Under the pieces are notes generated by a model, which was given only the letters and a program-made list of their open reading frames with translations, had not been told where the DNA came from and did not search any database. The translations under genes and the position numbers were made by a program. A DNA stretch of 64,000 nucleotides from Micropterix aruncella. Lineage: Eukaryota; Arthropoda; Insecta; Lepidoptera; Micropterigidae. Of the stretch, positions 44,786-56,063 are shown piece by piece. The first letter of the stretch is position 1. Every line of letters begins with the position of its first letter. The stretch covers positions 2,866,442-2,930,441 of the forward strand of contig OX155976.1 of the NCBI GenBank assembly GCA_944548615.1. Reading direction: 5' to 3'.

Positions 44786-45160
44786 ACACAGTCCACTGTC
44801 TAGTTATGCCACTCGCCCCTAAAAAGCCAACGCCTTACCGCGAGATAACCAACCAGGTTAATCAACCAGCTGGACGACACTCGCGCCCTTACTTCCAGTT
44901 GCAACCAGATTACTCCGTTCTCCCGGTTACAGGTTCGAGGGCGCTTGCGCGGTCCTTTCCCTTACAAAGCGGTGAAACGGTGTACACCGAATCTATCGCG
45001 GGCCACGGCACCCTTTGCCTGGCTGTTCACCCGGGATCGGGTAGCCGATTGGTCGTATCAAGAGCAGTTGCCGTAAGGTTAACAACTACCCCTGTTCTAA
45101 TGGAAACAATACTTATTCCAGACTTTTCCGGCTGTCAGTCGGAATACACATAAAAAAACT
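44786..45160 (+). repeat. R repeat, copy 7 right part
   Basis: Continuation of the R unit split by LINE A: ACACAGTCCACTGTCTAG, GGTTCGAGGGCGCTTGCGCG, AAGAGCAGTTGCCGTAAGG, then breaking off near the GGCTGTCAGTCGGAATACAC block. Confidence 0.75.
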
Positions 45161-45790
45161 GGACTTTTTGCGCACCTTGCGGCGTCAGCCAATTGAGAGT
45201 GCATTCCGACAGATAACAGGGGCAGTCTGGAAACGGGTTCGTTTCATATAGAGCGGGGGTGGTTGTTAACCTTACGGCAACCGATATCGAAACTGCCAAT
45301 CGGCTACCCGATACCGGACGAAGAGCCGGGCAAAGGATGCAGTGGTCCGCGATAGATTCGGTGGACGCCGAATCACCGCTATATAAGGGAAAGGACCGCG
45401 TAAGCGACCTCGAACATGTAACCAGTCGGGATGCCGAATAAATCTAACCATAACTGGTAGCGAGGGTGCTTGGTCTGCCCGCTGGGTTAACTACCCGGTG
45501 CAGAGCGATAAGGGTTGGTCCCTCGAAGCCTAGTTGGCGGAGCTAGATAGTGGGTCGTCATTGTCTAAACCGTCTACGTCACATAATGTTATACCAGCCT
45601 GGGGTTGGTCACACTCACGGGTCAACACCCATCCGACGGTCTCCACGCTTGAAGTGCGAGCCCGGGAAGGACTCTGGCCTTAGGGCTAGTTTCCCTTAGG
45701 AGTCTATATTCTGGCGCTCCTGGACGGTCTGCGCACCGTGCGGCGTAAGCCAATTGATTGTGCATTCTGACTAACAGTTTAGAGTTTCAA
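45161..45790 (-). repeat. R repeats, copies 8a and 8b, inverted
   Basis: 45161-45590 is the first two thirds of an R unit in reverse orientation and 45591-45790 the last third, also reversed (GGGTCAACACCCATCCGACG). They form a hairpin-scale inverted repeat with copy 7. Confidence 0.7.
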
Positions 45791-46199
45791 GGCGATAGGT
45801 GAGGGCAGCAAACCCCGCCCACCGCCCGGGCAGTTATAACGACGAGGGTCGTCTTGTCTGCCCGGGATGTCGTGCTACGACAACCCTGCGCGTACCAGAA
45901 GGGTAGAACGCGCAGGGGGTGAAATAGGGTAAACCACCCCCCCCCGTACCGCACCGAGAACCCATTTATTTATAATAATAAAAGAATTTACAAAGTAAAA
46001 ATTTACAAAAATAATACTAAATTTACCATATTCACAAAATAAAAAAAAAATAAAACAACAAATAACAAATTTAGGGCCGGTAAGCGGGGTAGAGGACGCT
46101 CCAGAAACGATGATGGTGGAGGCGCACGGTCTGTGGGCAGGTCTCGGAGCAGCCACGGGGGGGAGGAATCCCTGGATCCTGCAAAGAACGAAACGCCCT
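45791..46199. other. unassigned repeat-like insert
   Basis: GC-rich ends (45791-45955 and 46075-46199) surround an AT-rich middle. C-run 45939-45947 and CCACGGGGGGGAGGAATCCC are notable. No protein or element recognised; it interrupts R-type sequence on both sides. Confidence 0.4.
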
Positions 46200-46680
46200 C
46201 TGACTAACAGTCGGGGGAGTCTGGAAGCAGTACTGTTTCCTATAGAGCGGTGATAGTTGCTGACCTTACGGCGACTGCTCTTGAAACGACCATCGGCTAC
46301 CTGATCCCGGGTGAACATCCGGGCAAAGGATGCCGTGGTGTGCGATATAGATTCGGTACACACCGTTTCACCGCTTCGTAAGGGAGAGGACCGCGCAAGC
46401 GACTTCGAACTCTTCGAAAGCGACCGAAGTAATCTGGTCCCAATTGGAAGTGAGGGCGTGAGTATAAGCCCGCTGGGTAACATACCTAGTTATCTCGCAG
46501 ATAAGGCGTTGGCCTCTTACGGGCATGTGGCAGAGTTTGACGGTGGACTGTTTTGTCCAAGTCTTCTGCGTTCACTTCACGGGAGATAGAACGACTAATC
46601 GTTAAAACTACCCGAGGTGACGGGTTCGCCTGTTGTAGTTGACAGCTCTATTTAGGGTGACGGGTTCGTCCGTTGTAGTC
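46200..46680 (-). repeat. R repeat, copy 9, inverted
   Basis: Reverse-orientation first two thirds of an R unit, from CTAACAGTCGGGGGAGTCTG to the element start near 46640, plus a second short start-like piece (GGTGACGGGTTCGTCCGTTG) to 46680. It ends only about 60 bp before a channel exon. Confidence 0.8.
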
Positions 46681-46741
46681 GACATCGCCCAACTGCAGCG
46701 ATTGTTCTCTGTATTCAAACCAAGAAATAATTTGGTTGCAG

Positions 46742-46902
46742 TGGGTGTCATTTTGGATAAAGCCTGAAGCTGCTCCCGCCAGGGTGACCCTCGGCGTGAC
46801 CTCGCTTCTGACTCTCAGCACGCAGCACGCCAAGTCGCAGGCCCAACTACCGCCAGTCTCCTACCTCAAAGCAGTCGACGCCTTCATGTCCGTCTGCACA
46901 CT
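46742..46902 (+). CDS. histamine-gated chloride channel, exon C (M1 end, M2, start of M3)
   Basis: Acceptor TTTGGTTGCAG, donor GTAAGTATT. It reads WVSFWIKPEAAPARVTLGV, TSLLTLSTQHAKSQAQLPPV and SYLKAVDAFMSVCT and exits in phase 2. The Pro-Ala-Arg before M2 is the anion-selectivity motif of Cys-loop chloride channels. THAKSQ/QHAKSQ-type M2-M3 sequence and SYLKAVDAFMSVCT are characteristic of HisCl subunits rather than GluCl or GABA receptors. GC content is well above the surrounding intron. An inverted R repeat ends 61 bp upstream, so the acceptor and branch-point region is tightly bounded by transposon sequence. Confidence 0.96.
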
Positions 46903-47844
46903 GTAAGTATTGTTTAATTCTCCTTCTTCCACTTCAATGACTCCCTCTTGATCTGATGTCATTCTGCTGCTTTTAATACCTCGAGCTGACGTTTGAATTG
47001 TAGTTTCTCTTAGAGAACGCGAAGAAGAAGATTACATCACAACAAAAATATAGCGTTTCAGGAAAACGACGATTACTCCGAAACTTCTATATGGATCGTA
47101 TAAAGAAGACCTGTTTTATGTTCCTGTTGAAATTTGCTATTAGATAAGTGTAACGTCGTTTTGTAAAGTAATAAGTATTATTCAGAATTATCTGTCAAAC
47201 TTGTGGTACAGAAAAAAAATTGCCTTGTCCAACATTTCTATGTTTTTTTCTGGAAATAAATCACCCTATGCAAGGAATTGTGAATACTTTTATAATAATT
47301 ATAATATGCTTCATTCAACCTATGACTTCGTTTTACTTATACCCATACAAAAATAAAAAAATATTCGGTGTTGAAAAGCAGCCGACAGCAACCAGCCGCG
47401 TCGAATGGCGATCTTCAATCATAGACTAAAAAATGGCGACTGTATGAAAAATAATGATCCAACGAGTTAACGACAGAGAATCTTCTCCTCTTTTCGCACA
47501 TATCACAGGCCGTATGATTTATGTGAGGTATCAAGAGTAAATAGTTGGAAAACATCGGCGCCGATCTCGCTGGGACAGATGTCCCCTTTGCCGCTCTACG
47601 GTAATTTCAATTGTGGGACAATTGTCCCGTTTGCCGCTCAAGGAATATGACCGATGGACTGGACTAGACTGCTTAAACTTCGTTTCGGTTGAAATTCATA
47701 TCAAATTCATATTCATATGAAAGAGATTCAAAGTAGCCAAGTAGCCTAGAACGTATGGAAAGGTTTTGAGCGAGATGTCCCTTTGAAAAAAAGGTTGATA
47801 TGATCAAAAGGGATAGTCGTCGACGAGCGCCGATATTACTAGAG
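46903..47844. other. intron, no gene; two GGGACA..TGTCCC palindromes
   Basis: Two related palindromes, GGGACAGATGTCCC (47572-47585) and GGGACAATTGTCCC (47615-47628), are each followed by a TTTGCCGCTC-type block, giving a 43-bp direct repeat. The rest is AT-rich with no coding sense. Confidence 0.5.
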
Positions 47845-48451
47845 CTGTCGACTACAACGGACGAACCCGTTACCTCAGGATTTTTTAAAGATATTGATCG
47901 TTCTGTCTCCCGTGAGGTGAGCGCAGAAGACTTAAGACAAAAAAAACAATCCACAGTCTAGCTACGCCACCTGCCCGTCAGAGGCCAACGCTTTACAGCG
48001 AGGCACCAGGCGATTACAGGATCGAGGTCGCTTGCGCGGTCCTCTCCCTTATGAAGCGGTGGTGATACGGTGTCTGTCGAATCTATAGCGGACCACGGCA
48101 TTCTTTGCCTGGCTTATTCACCATAGATCGTGTGGCCGAATGGTCGTTTCAAGAGCAGTTGCCATAAGGTTAATATCCACCCCCCGCTCTATAGGAAACA
48201 TTACTGTTCCCAGACACCCCCGGCTGTTAGTCGGAGTGCACAATCGATTGGCTGAAGCCGCACGGTGCGCAGACCGTTCAGGATCGCTCAAAGGTTGACT
48301 CATAAGGAAGACTGGCCCGCAGGCCATTGTCCTACCCTGGCTATCCCTTCTGCGTGGTGGCCGCCGGATGGGTGTTGACCCGAGAGTATGAGCGACCCTA
48401 AAAGAATTGGCCTTCGTGGGCAAACTGCAACGGTTCCCATTAGGTCCCTAA
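47845..48451 (+). repeat. R repeat, copy 10
   Basis: A nearly full unit, more diverged than copies 3 and 4, with an internal deletion around 48010. It runs from GCTGTCGACTACAACGGACG to CATTAGGTCCCTAAATG. Confidence 0.8.
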
Positions 48452-48867
48452 ATGCAACGAATACAATGAATTAAACGGTAAGGCACACTATAAGGCCATC
48501 CAGGCCGCATATCCGTCGATAATTTGAGGGATCAAACTTCGGTCCATATCTGTCACCTGATACTTGATAAGAAATATGTTTCGGTTGAATATGTTTAAAA
48601 TAAATTGATAATATTATATTAATTAATTAAATTCACATTTTCTTATGTGCATAGTAAGAAACCTTTTTAGGCTACTTAAGTTATTGGTCAATTTAGTTAT
48701 ATATTAATCTATGTATATATTTATTTATTTTACTTATCTATAAACCTAAATATTTTCATTTTCTTTATTTAATAGTAGTTCTTGATTTATATACACATTT
48801 ATATATTTATATTAACCTTAAAATTTATAAGAATAATAAAGCGACGGAATGAATGAGAAAAAAAAAC
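48452..48867. other. intron, no gene seen
   Basis: AT-rich sequence between an R repeat and element X. Nothing recognised. Confidence 0.4.
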
Positions 48868-49461
48868 ACGTGTGGCACTCGGGGACTGCCGCGGTAAAGC
48901 TATTGCATAGCATTTTTTAACAACTTATGCAATTATAATTATTTATTTATTTTATTTATGCAGTATGAAGATTTTTTTTTCTGATATCAGATTACTGCGC
49001 TTTATCGGAAAACATTGAAATTATTCCGAATCGATTCGGAATAATTTAAACGTCTTCCGATAGAGCGCACGAATTTTATTCGATAAAGCAAAAAAACGGA
49101 TATTATTCTTTGACTATTCGAAAAAAATCGTAGATAAAAAGATAGATAATTAAATTATCTTTAAAATGGTGCAGGTTTCATAATAATACGCCAGATAGTA
49201 TTTGCGTAGTAGTCGTTTTTGTATTCGGTTAGACCTAATTTCACAAATTAATTACACTATGTAATATAAACAAAATCCAAAATATTCAAAGCTAAGAATA
49301 TTAGCAAAATGTTCTTGTTAAACATATATTTTTTTCGAATCGTAAGCAGTACTCGTTTAGACGTAATTATCAGTTTAAAATCATTAATTTTCGTTAAGAA
49401 ATTTCTTCATTCTGTCGCCGCGCTGGCCTAGGCCCGCGATAAAAGCTATGCAATAGCTTAA
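48868..49461 (-). mobile_element. element X, copy 3
   Basis: Reverse orientation of copies 1 and 2. The internal hairpin has lost its loop and part of both arms, leaving ATTCCGAATCGATTCGGAAT as a perfect 20-bp palindrome. Confidence 0.85.
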
Positions 49462-50574
49462 AAAAAATATGTATTTTTGTTGAGACGTGTCATAACATGG
49501 CCCGGGAAAGTTAACTAACGAACGAATTAAACACGTTCGATTCAATCGCTTACGCAAATATACCGGCCGGCGAGAATTCAATGTGATTTCGGCACAACCA
49601 GGCATCTGGGTACCAAACTTCAAGTCTCTAAGTCCAATATTTCGAGTTTGGAATATGACTAATGCGCCTCCTGGTGGACCGATTTCAACCACAAACTTTT
49701 CAAATCGCTATGATGATGCATGCATTCGAAATTTCAGCTCCATCAGATTAAGCGGGTGAGCGCTATCGTGTAGGAATATACACAGACTTCCATCTGGAAA
49801 TAGCCTTAATCATCTTTGGTGGGCTTGTGAGGGACCACCCCTCACAAGACTCCAAATTGTTCGGTATGAGGTGGTGGTATCAACTTGTGAGTTATCTCCG
49901 TATTGAAAGGCGGTTTTGAATGAAGTAGAAGGAATTTATTGATCGAAGGTTTGAATATTGCCAGTTATAACGCCTGCCGAATAGTTTACTTTGACGCGAG
50001 TGTATAGATGCGCGACTGCGGTTATGAGGATATACGGATGAAGATTGTATGTGTGCTCCTAGTATCTTGTACTGGGCACGGCTCGAGTCTGTGGGATCAC
50101 AGACTGATGCTCCGAGACTCAGGGAGAAAGAAGAAAGGAAACCAAGGAGCCGGATTCGTTGACCTGACTCGTGAGAGAGAGTGCCGAATGCCGTCGCAAC
50201 CTTGGGGGAAGGTGATCACTCGGGGAATGACATGTGACCGAGAAGCCGGGACACCGAAGTGTGCCGTCGCTATCTGGAGACATGACCACTCGAGGAATGA
50301 TACTTTGGTTGCTTTTTCGCCGGTTTATATAGGCCGTGAAATGATGCAATCCAAAAATATTCCGAGTAAGAGTGTTGTTTCATCGTGCTGATTCATAGCT
50401 GCACGAGTCAAAATAATAGCTGAATTGTGTCCGTGGCTTTCACTGGAAATCGATGCATTTGTTGATCGCATGTAATGGACTTAAGGTCCGTTACAGGCTC
50501 AAAATGGATATTTTCGTCTTCATCCCGAAAATAACATTTTGCGCGTTCACAAAACGTTTCCTCCTTGTTGGTTG
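49462..50574. other. intron, unassigned
   Basis: No gene recognised. Two open frames were inspected: minus 49384-49692, which runs out of element X, and plus 50008-50391. Neither has a recognisable domain. The direct text CGAGGAATGA recurs near 50213-50300. It could be an old LTR or another repeat; there is no decisive signal. Confidence 0.35.
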
Positions 50575-51500
50575 CAGTGGCGGTCTCTTCATATAAGCCG
50601 AAAAGCCGGGCTTGCCTATTCTTCGTAATTAACAATTAAATAAATTAATAACACAATTCGTAAAAAAAAAACAATTAAATAAATTAATTTGCTATCTAAC
50701 GAGTGCTATCTAGCGGACGGAGCTCGCTCCACGCGACGAAATTCGTTATGGCCGCGGCGTCGATAAAGCAGCGTGCGATTGCAGCTGTGTACCGACGTGT
50801 CCTCTCGCTCGCTCGCACATGTGGGCTTTCAATGTGGCTTTCAAAATCAGTGTACCTCTCGCTCTAACCAGTGGCAAATTACGCAAAACAATTATAAGTA
50901 TATAGAGGATTTTACTATGGAAACCAAAGCCGTGCTTGCCCATGAAGGTGACAGCGAACGTGTCAAATGTCGCAACGTGAGACGATGAACGCGAACTTCA
51001 CTTGACTGTAGTTAGTGTAGGTTTGTGCGACTGACATCACGGTATTTTTTATTGTGTAATTTCAATTCATTTGTGGTTTTTAGTGCCTGATAAACAATGG
51101 AGGAAATTGTCCCTTGTGGTGAGTTATCCGTACGACTTTTAATCGGCGAAGACAAAGTAAAATCTTTGAGTTTTGAGCAAAAGAGTTTTGTTCCCTTTTT
51201 TTATAAAAAAGTCTTACAGCTCATACAAGCAAGGGTCAACTTCTTAACTCGATGTCACTCGCTCAAGCAAATAAAACGGTTTTTCTTAAAGCCACCGGAG
51301 GTATTCGACTGCTGATAAGTGTATGTTAAATTCTGTCTAGCAGTAGTATGCCTTCAGTGTGCTTTATTGAATCTACGACACAAGCAGTAAATTTCAAATT
51401 GAAGATTGAAGAGGAAAGAGGTACTACTTTTTGTTACTATAAAAAAACACAAAAAGGTATGTCGGGCTTGCCCCATTCACCAACCGCGGGCACGCCACTG
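50575..51500 (+). mobile_element. hAT-like DNA element, 926 bp, 8-bp TSD
   Basis: The ends are CAGTGGCGGTC... and ...CACGCCACTG, so the terminal inverted repeat is at least CAGTGGCG. A second shared inner block is GGGCTTGCC and its complement. GTTGGTTG at 50567-50574 and 51501-51508 is a perfect 8-bp target duplication, as expected for hAT. Inside, 51097-51315 encodes MEEIVPCGELSVRLLIGEDK then VLQLIQARVNFLTRC and a stop. I do not recognise this and it may be a transposase-derived or captured piece. No DDE/hATC domain seen, so it is non-autonomous. Confidence 0.82.
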
Positions 51501-51684
51501 GTTGGTTGGTGAGCCGGATAAGTAAAATATCACCGCCACCATTCATGCTCAGCAGATGAAGTAAGTGCTATACTCCTTCGTTCGTTATTTTTTGGAAAAC
51601 ATGTAAAATTCAGCAATGTCGGCACACTCGCTCCAGTTATTTCTTGACCGACGCGCTTTTTAACATATTTTTTTCTCATTACAG

Positions 51685-51757
51685 ATTCGTGTTTATGGCT
51701 CTGATGGAGTACTGCCTAGTCAATATCGTCCTGGGTGATTGCGACGCCAAACCTAAA
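51685..51757 (+). CDS. histamine-gated chloride channel, exon D (M3)
   Basis: Acceptor TTTTCTCATTACAG, donor GTAGGTAC. The first base completes a Leu codon, then FVFMALMEYCLVNIVLGD and CDAKPK follow, the third transmembrane helix and the start of the cytoplasmic loop. The sequence is highly characteristic of HisCl/Ort channels. It exits in phase 0. Confidence 0.96.
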
Positions 51758-51905
51758 GTAGGTACTTCAACATAAGAAGGCGATAGTTATTTTCTTTAAT
51801 TTAATTTAATTAACCGAGGGGATAAGTACCAGTATATAACGTATTTTCATACAATTTTCATGCTGTATCTTTTTACCCACATAGGGGTGGAATTTTAAAA
51901 AAAAT
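51758..51905. other. intron start
   Basis: Short AT-rich intronic sequence; nothing recognised. Confidence 0.5.
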
Positions 51906-52427
51906 ACGTGTGGCACTCGGGGACTGCCGCGGTAAAGCTATTGCATAGCATTTTTAACAACTTATGCAATTATAATTATTTATTTATTTTATTTATTTTA
52001 TTTATTCTGATATCAGATAACTGCGCTCTATCGGAAAACGTTGAAATTATTCCGAATCATTTGCTACCGCAGCCGCAATTTAAACGTCTTCCGATAGAGC
52101 GCCGCTCACGATTTTTTTAATCGATAAAGCAAAAAAAACGGATTAAAATTCTATACGCCAGATAGTATTTGCGTAGTAGTCGTTTTTGTGTTCGGTTAGA
52201 CCTAATTTCACAAATTAATTACACTATGTAATATAAACAAAATCTAAAATATTCAAAGATAAGAATATTAGGAAAATGTTCTTGTTTAACATATATTTTT
52301 TTCGAATCGTAAGCAGTACTCGTTTAGACGTAATTATCAGTTTAAAATCATTAATTTTCGTTAAGAAATTTCTTCATTCGGTCGCCGCGCTGGCCTAGGC
52401 CCGCGTTAAAAGCTATGCAATAGCTTA
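51906..52427 (-). mobile_element. element X, copy 4
   Basis: Reverse orientation. It has lost about 14 nt of one hairpin arm (GCAATTTAAACGTCTTCC in place of the full arm) and some sequence near 52140. The ends are otherwise like the other copies. Confidence 0.85.
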
Positions 52428-52599
52428 AAAAACTTCTAGGTGTTTACTAACACTATCAAATAAAGCCCTGTACAAAATTTCGAGTTTCCAGATCAAACGG
52501 TTTAAGCATTTCCATACGAAATTTCATCCCTTAAATTAGGCCCTAAGGGTTGATTTTGAAAAAACTATGAATGCCAATACGGTATACTTGGATGGGGAG

Positions 52600-53371
52600 C
52601 TTGCGGAAAAACCCTCCTCCAGAAAGTGAACGTCGTCCAAAAGGCAATAATTACCTAAGCGTTACCCTTCTGACGACCTGTATGTTGAGGCACAATTGCT
52701 TGATTTGAGGCAGTTGTATTGCCTCAAATCAATACTTCATCTCAAAAACAACAATGAAGACGAATATTGTGTTTCTCCGGAAAACAGGGAGAGATCAGGT
52801 CATTATAAGGGAAACTTTGAAGTGCCGAAACGTCTAACGTCTTTTGGACAACGTCATTACAGCTTTCTTGCTCCAAGAATGGTTAATATCATGAGTAAAG
52901 AGAACATATTGGAAATTAGCAGCAACCAACAAAAATATCACCTTACATTATGGTTAATAAACCTTGGTAGGAGAGAGACGGAGAAAACATTCATCACAAT
53001 TTAAAAATAAATTTATATATTTATTTTCTATATATTCTATATACGTATTTTTACTAATTGTTATATATTATTAGTTATAATTATAAATGATTATTTATTA
53101 TTGCTATTATATATTATTATCATTATTATAAATTATTATTTAGTATTACTTGTTTATAGTTCTAACATTATTTGGTGTAGTGAGAATTTAATTTTAACTT
53201 GATTTGATTTAAATTTTTTATTTTTATTTTGGAAGTTATGTAGTTAATAATCATTTGTATTGGTGTTCTCCTTAGAACAGGCTCTGCCTAGTTAGGAGCA
53301 ACACAATCTATGTTAAGTGCTAACGGTGTAATTTTTTTGTGGACCAATAAATAAATAATTAAATAAATAAA
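52600..53371 (+). mobile_element. LINE 3' end with RT C-terminal scrap
   Basis: The frame to 53001 ends in a LINE-like C-terminus (RLTSFGQRHYSFLAPRMVNI). The 3' UTR has TGTTCTCCTTAGAACAGGCT and an AAAT-type tail (53345-53372). This UTR style resembles the element at 3674-4287. Confidence 0.7.
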
Positions 53372-53625
53372 TATTATCTATTTTTAATTACGTAGTAGCC
53401 TAAATATACACTTTGATGTCAGTAGCTTCAGCGGTTTAGATTTTCCATACAACAGAATTTCACCCTTTTCACACCCTTAGTGGTTGAATCTCCAAAAATC
53501 GGCTATTAATGCTCGGAATAAATTATAAAAGGAATCCTTAAGATCAACGTTCTAACCCCAGTGGTTTAGGCTGTGCGCTGATATGTCAGTCAGTCAGTCA
53601 GTTTCTTCTTTTATATCTGTACTAG

Positions 53626-54516
53626 TCTATACTAATATTATAAAGAGGTAAAGTTTGTGACGTTGTAGGAAGTAATCTCTGGATCTACTGAACCGATTTT
53701 GATTTTTTTATCCACCATAACTTCTAAACTCTCAAACCGATTTAGAAGTATGTGGTATTGTTAGAACCGTATGTTACCCTATCATAGGGTACCTTAACTG
53801 TCCAAATATTAAATAAATAGTTGTCTAAACGTCAAAATCTCGAAATGTCAATAAATTAACATAACTATATCGTGTTTTAAGGCAAATGAAAGGTCTGATT
53901 GAGTACATTTCGAAAATATAATCTAAATAGATAAATACATAAACCACAAATATGTCATACAAATACCGTATTAAAAATAATCTCTATTATTATATTAATA
54001 TTATAAAGAGGTAAAGTTTGTGACGTTGTAGGAAGTAATCTCTGGATCTACTGAACCGATTTTCAAAATTCTTTTAACAATAGAACGCCACATTATTTGT
54101 GAGTGTGATAGGCTTTAAATTAATCCGAAAAATAAAAAGGCTTTTTCGTGGTAGTCGGATTTGCAAAGTAAGTCGGAGAAAAAACGGTCGAACGAAAATG
54201 TTTCTAATTAACACTGCCTTAACGATGAGAGATATATGATTAAGTTCTAGAGCTCGATAATGCCTACAAAAAAGTCAGCGACAGCATATGTTTAACTTTT
54301 ATATTAAGGTAACAAAAAGTAGTATTTTAAATAAAAAAAATAATTTAAATCATTAGGTCATGTTTATTGGTCATATTATCAACAATTATGAATTATTATC
54401 AAAATAAGTAAATGTATCGTGTCAAGTGTTTAAAACAAAAGACTTTTCCCTTTTACTGCAAAAAATAGTTATAGAGATAATACGACATAGGTATGGAACC
54501 GCGACCGTGTCGTCTA
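53626..54516 (+). mobile_element. Helitron 5' heads, two, lacking 3' ends
   Basis: TCTATACTAATATTATAAAG followed by AGGTAAAGTTTGTGACGTTG begins at 53626, and a variant head begins at about 53983. Neither is followed by its own CTAG end before the next head. CTAG immediately precedes the first head (53622-53625), which suggests a head-to-tail array. Confidence 0.75.
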
Positions 54517-55253
54517 TCTATACTAATATTATAAAGAGGTAAAGTTTGTGACGTTGTAGGAAGTAATCTCTGGATCTACTAAACCGATTTTGAAAATTAT
54601 TTTACCAATAGAAAGCCACATTTTTTGTAAGTGTCATAGGCTATATATTACTTCGAATAATGGAAAGACTTTTTCGTGTTAGTCAGATTTGCAAAGTAAC
54701 TCGGAGAAAAAACGGTCGAACGAAAATGTTTCTAACTAACGCTGCTTTAACGGTGAGAGACATATGATTAAGTTCTAGAGAAAAGTTGTAGAGCTTAATA
54801 ATGCCTACAAAAAAGTCGGCGCCCGCATATGTCTTAATTTTGTATTAAAGTCACAAAAAGTAGTTTTTTATATAAAAAAAATAATCGTTAGGTCATGTTT
54901 ATTGGTCATATTATCAACAATTATGAATTCATATCAAAATAAGTAAATTTATCATCTCAAGTGTTTAAAACAAAAGATTTTTCACTTTTACTGCATATAA
55001 TTTCACTTTTACTGCATAAATGGTTAAAGTGATAAGACACTCACAAATAAGACCCTCACAAGAAGACACTCACAAATAACGGTAATATATCCAAATTGGC
55101 ATGCAAATACATACCCATATGCAGTAAAAATATAACCCTTCTTTTGGCAGTCAGGAAATAAATCATGGCACTCAGTACTAACAAAACCACACTCATAATT
55201 TCATCACAAGTAAAAAGTTTTATCGCCCAACGAAGTGGGCACGGGTCAGCTAG
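54517..55253 (+). mobile_element. Helitron, complete non-autonomous copy
   Basis: 737 bp from TCTATACTAATATT to GGGCACGGGTCAGCTAG, followed by T. The hairpin GCCCAACGAAGTGGGC sits 7 bp before the CTAG. No coding sequence. It ends 170 bp before the last channel exon. Confidence 0.85.
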
Positions 55254-55423
55254 TATATAGATATGAACGTTAGCATAAACTCCTTTTTAAACAGTGGCTT
55301 GCAGCTTTCAGTCCTCCAATAATAGTATTCTGATGAGCCCGACTCCAGTCGGTGAATTCTATGACAGTTCCGTTTGCATATTAATGTCATCGTTACCATA
55401 TCATAATTTTTCTCTTTGTTCAG

Positions 55424-55552
55424 GAAGGTGCCGCCGCGCAGAAATGCAGAACGCGCGCTATGAACGTGGATCGCTTCTCGAGGGTTTTCTTTCCGCTGCT
55501 CTTCTCCCTCCTCAACGCCATCTATTGGTGCTGGTTCGCTCAGTACATCTGA
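55424..55552 (+). CDS. histamine-gated chloride channel, last exon (M4) and stop
   Basis: Acceptor CTCTTTGTTCAG. It reads EGAAAQKCRTRAMNVDRFSR, VFFPLLFSLLNAIYWCWFAQ and YI, then TGA at 55550-55552. This is the basic end of the M3-M4 loop, the fourth transmembrane helix and the very short extracellular C-terminus. NVDRFSRVFFP is the typical HisCl pre-M4 sequence. Phase 0 entry matches 51757. Direct joining gives a short cytoplasmic loop of about 20 residues; an extra phase-0 loop exon in 51758-55423 cannot be excluded, but none was recognised. Confidence 0.94.
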   Translation, partial: EGAAAQKCRTRAMNVDRFSRVFFPLLFSLLNAIYWCWFAQYI

Positions 55553-56063
55553 CGCGATCAACTATTTCAAGATCTGTCTTCGCAGGAGTACGAGTACGCC
55601 ATAGTAGCTGCACTCATGCTATTTATATTAACCTACTACTTACACTAACTACATTATGGCTGCGACAGTAGTGACAGAAAGGGGGATCTGTTAAAAAATT
55701 AAACAGAAATTATTTTAATCCATAAAGTATACGTAGATATAGTAGCAGTAATACCCAATTGCAGACTACAGTCTGGCCATTAAGAGTAGACATTAATTCG
55801 ACATGGGGGATAGATATTTTAATGTGGCAACACTTACCCTTACGTCAGACGAATTTTGTTCTCTTGGTTCAGATAGATAGATAGATAGATAGATTTTTAT
55901 TCGAAGTAGACTTATAGTACTTTCCGAACGTCTTGTATTTCTAGACATTTATGCCTTGCTTGTAGGCTTTACCATTGATTACTACACTATATAATCACTA
56001 TATAATCACTACGTAATAGTAATAATAATAATAATAATAACATTAAACAAATGGTTTTTATAG
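55553..56063. other. 3' flank of the channel gene
   Basis: Probable 3' UTR and flank. Holds (GATA)n at 55871-55894 and (TAA)n at 56018-56040. No clear single poly(A) site could be chosen. Confidence 0.45.
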
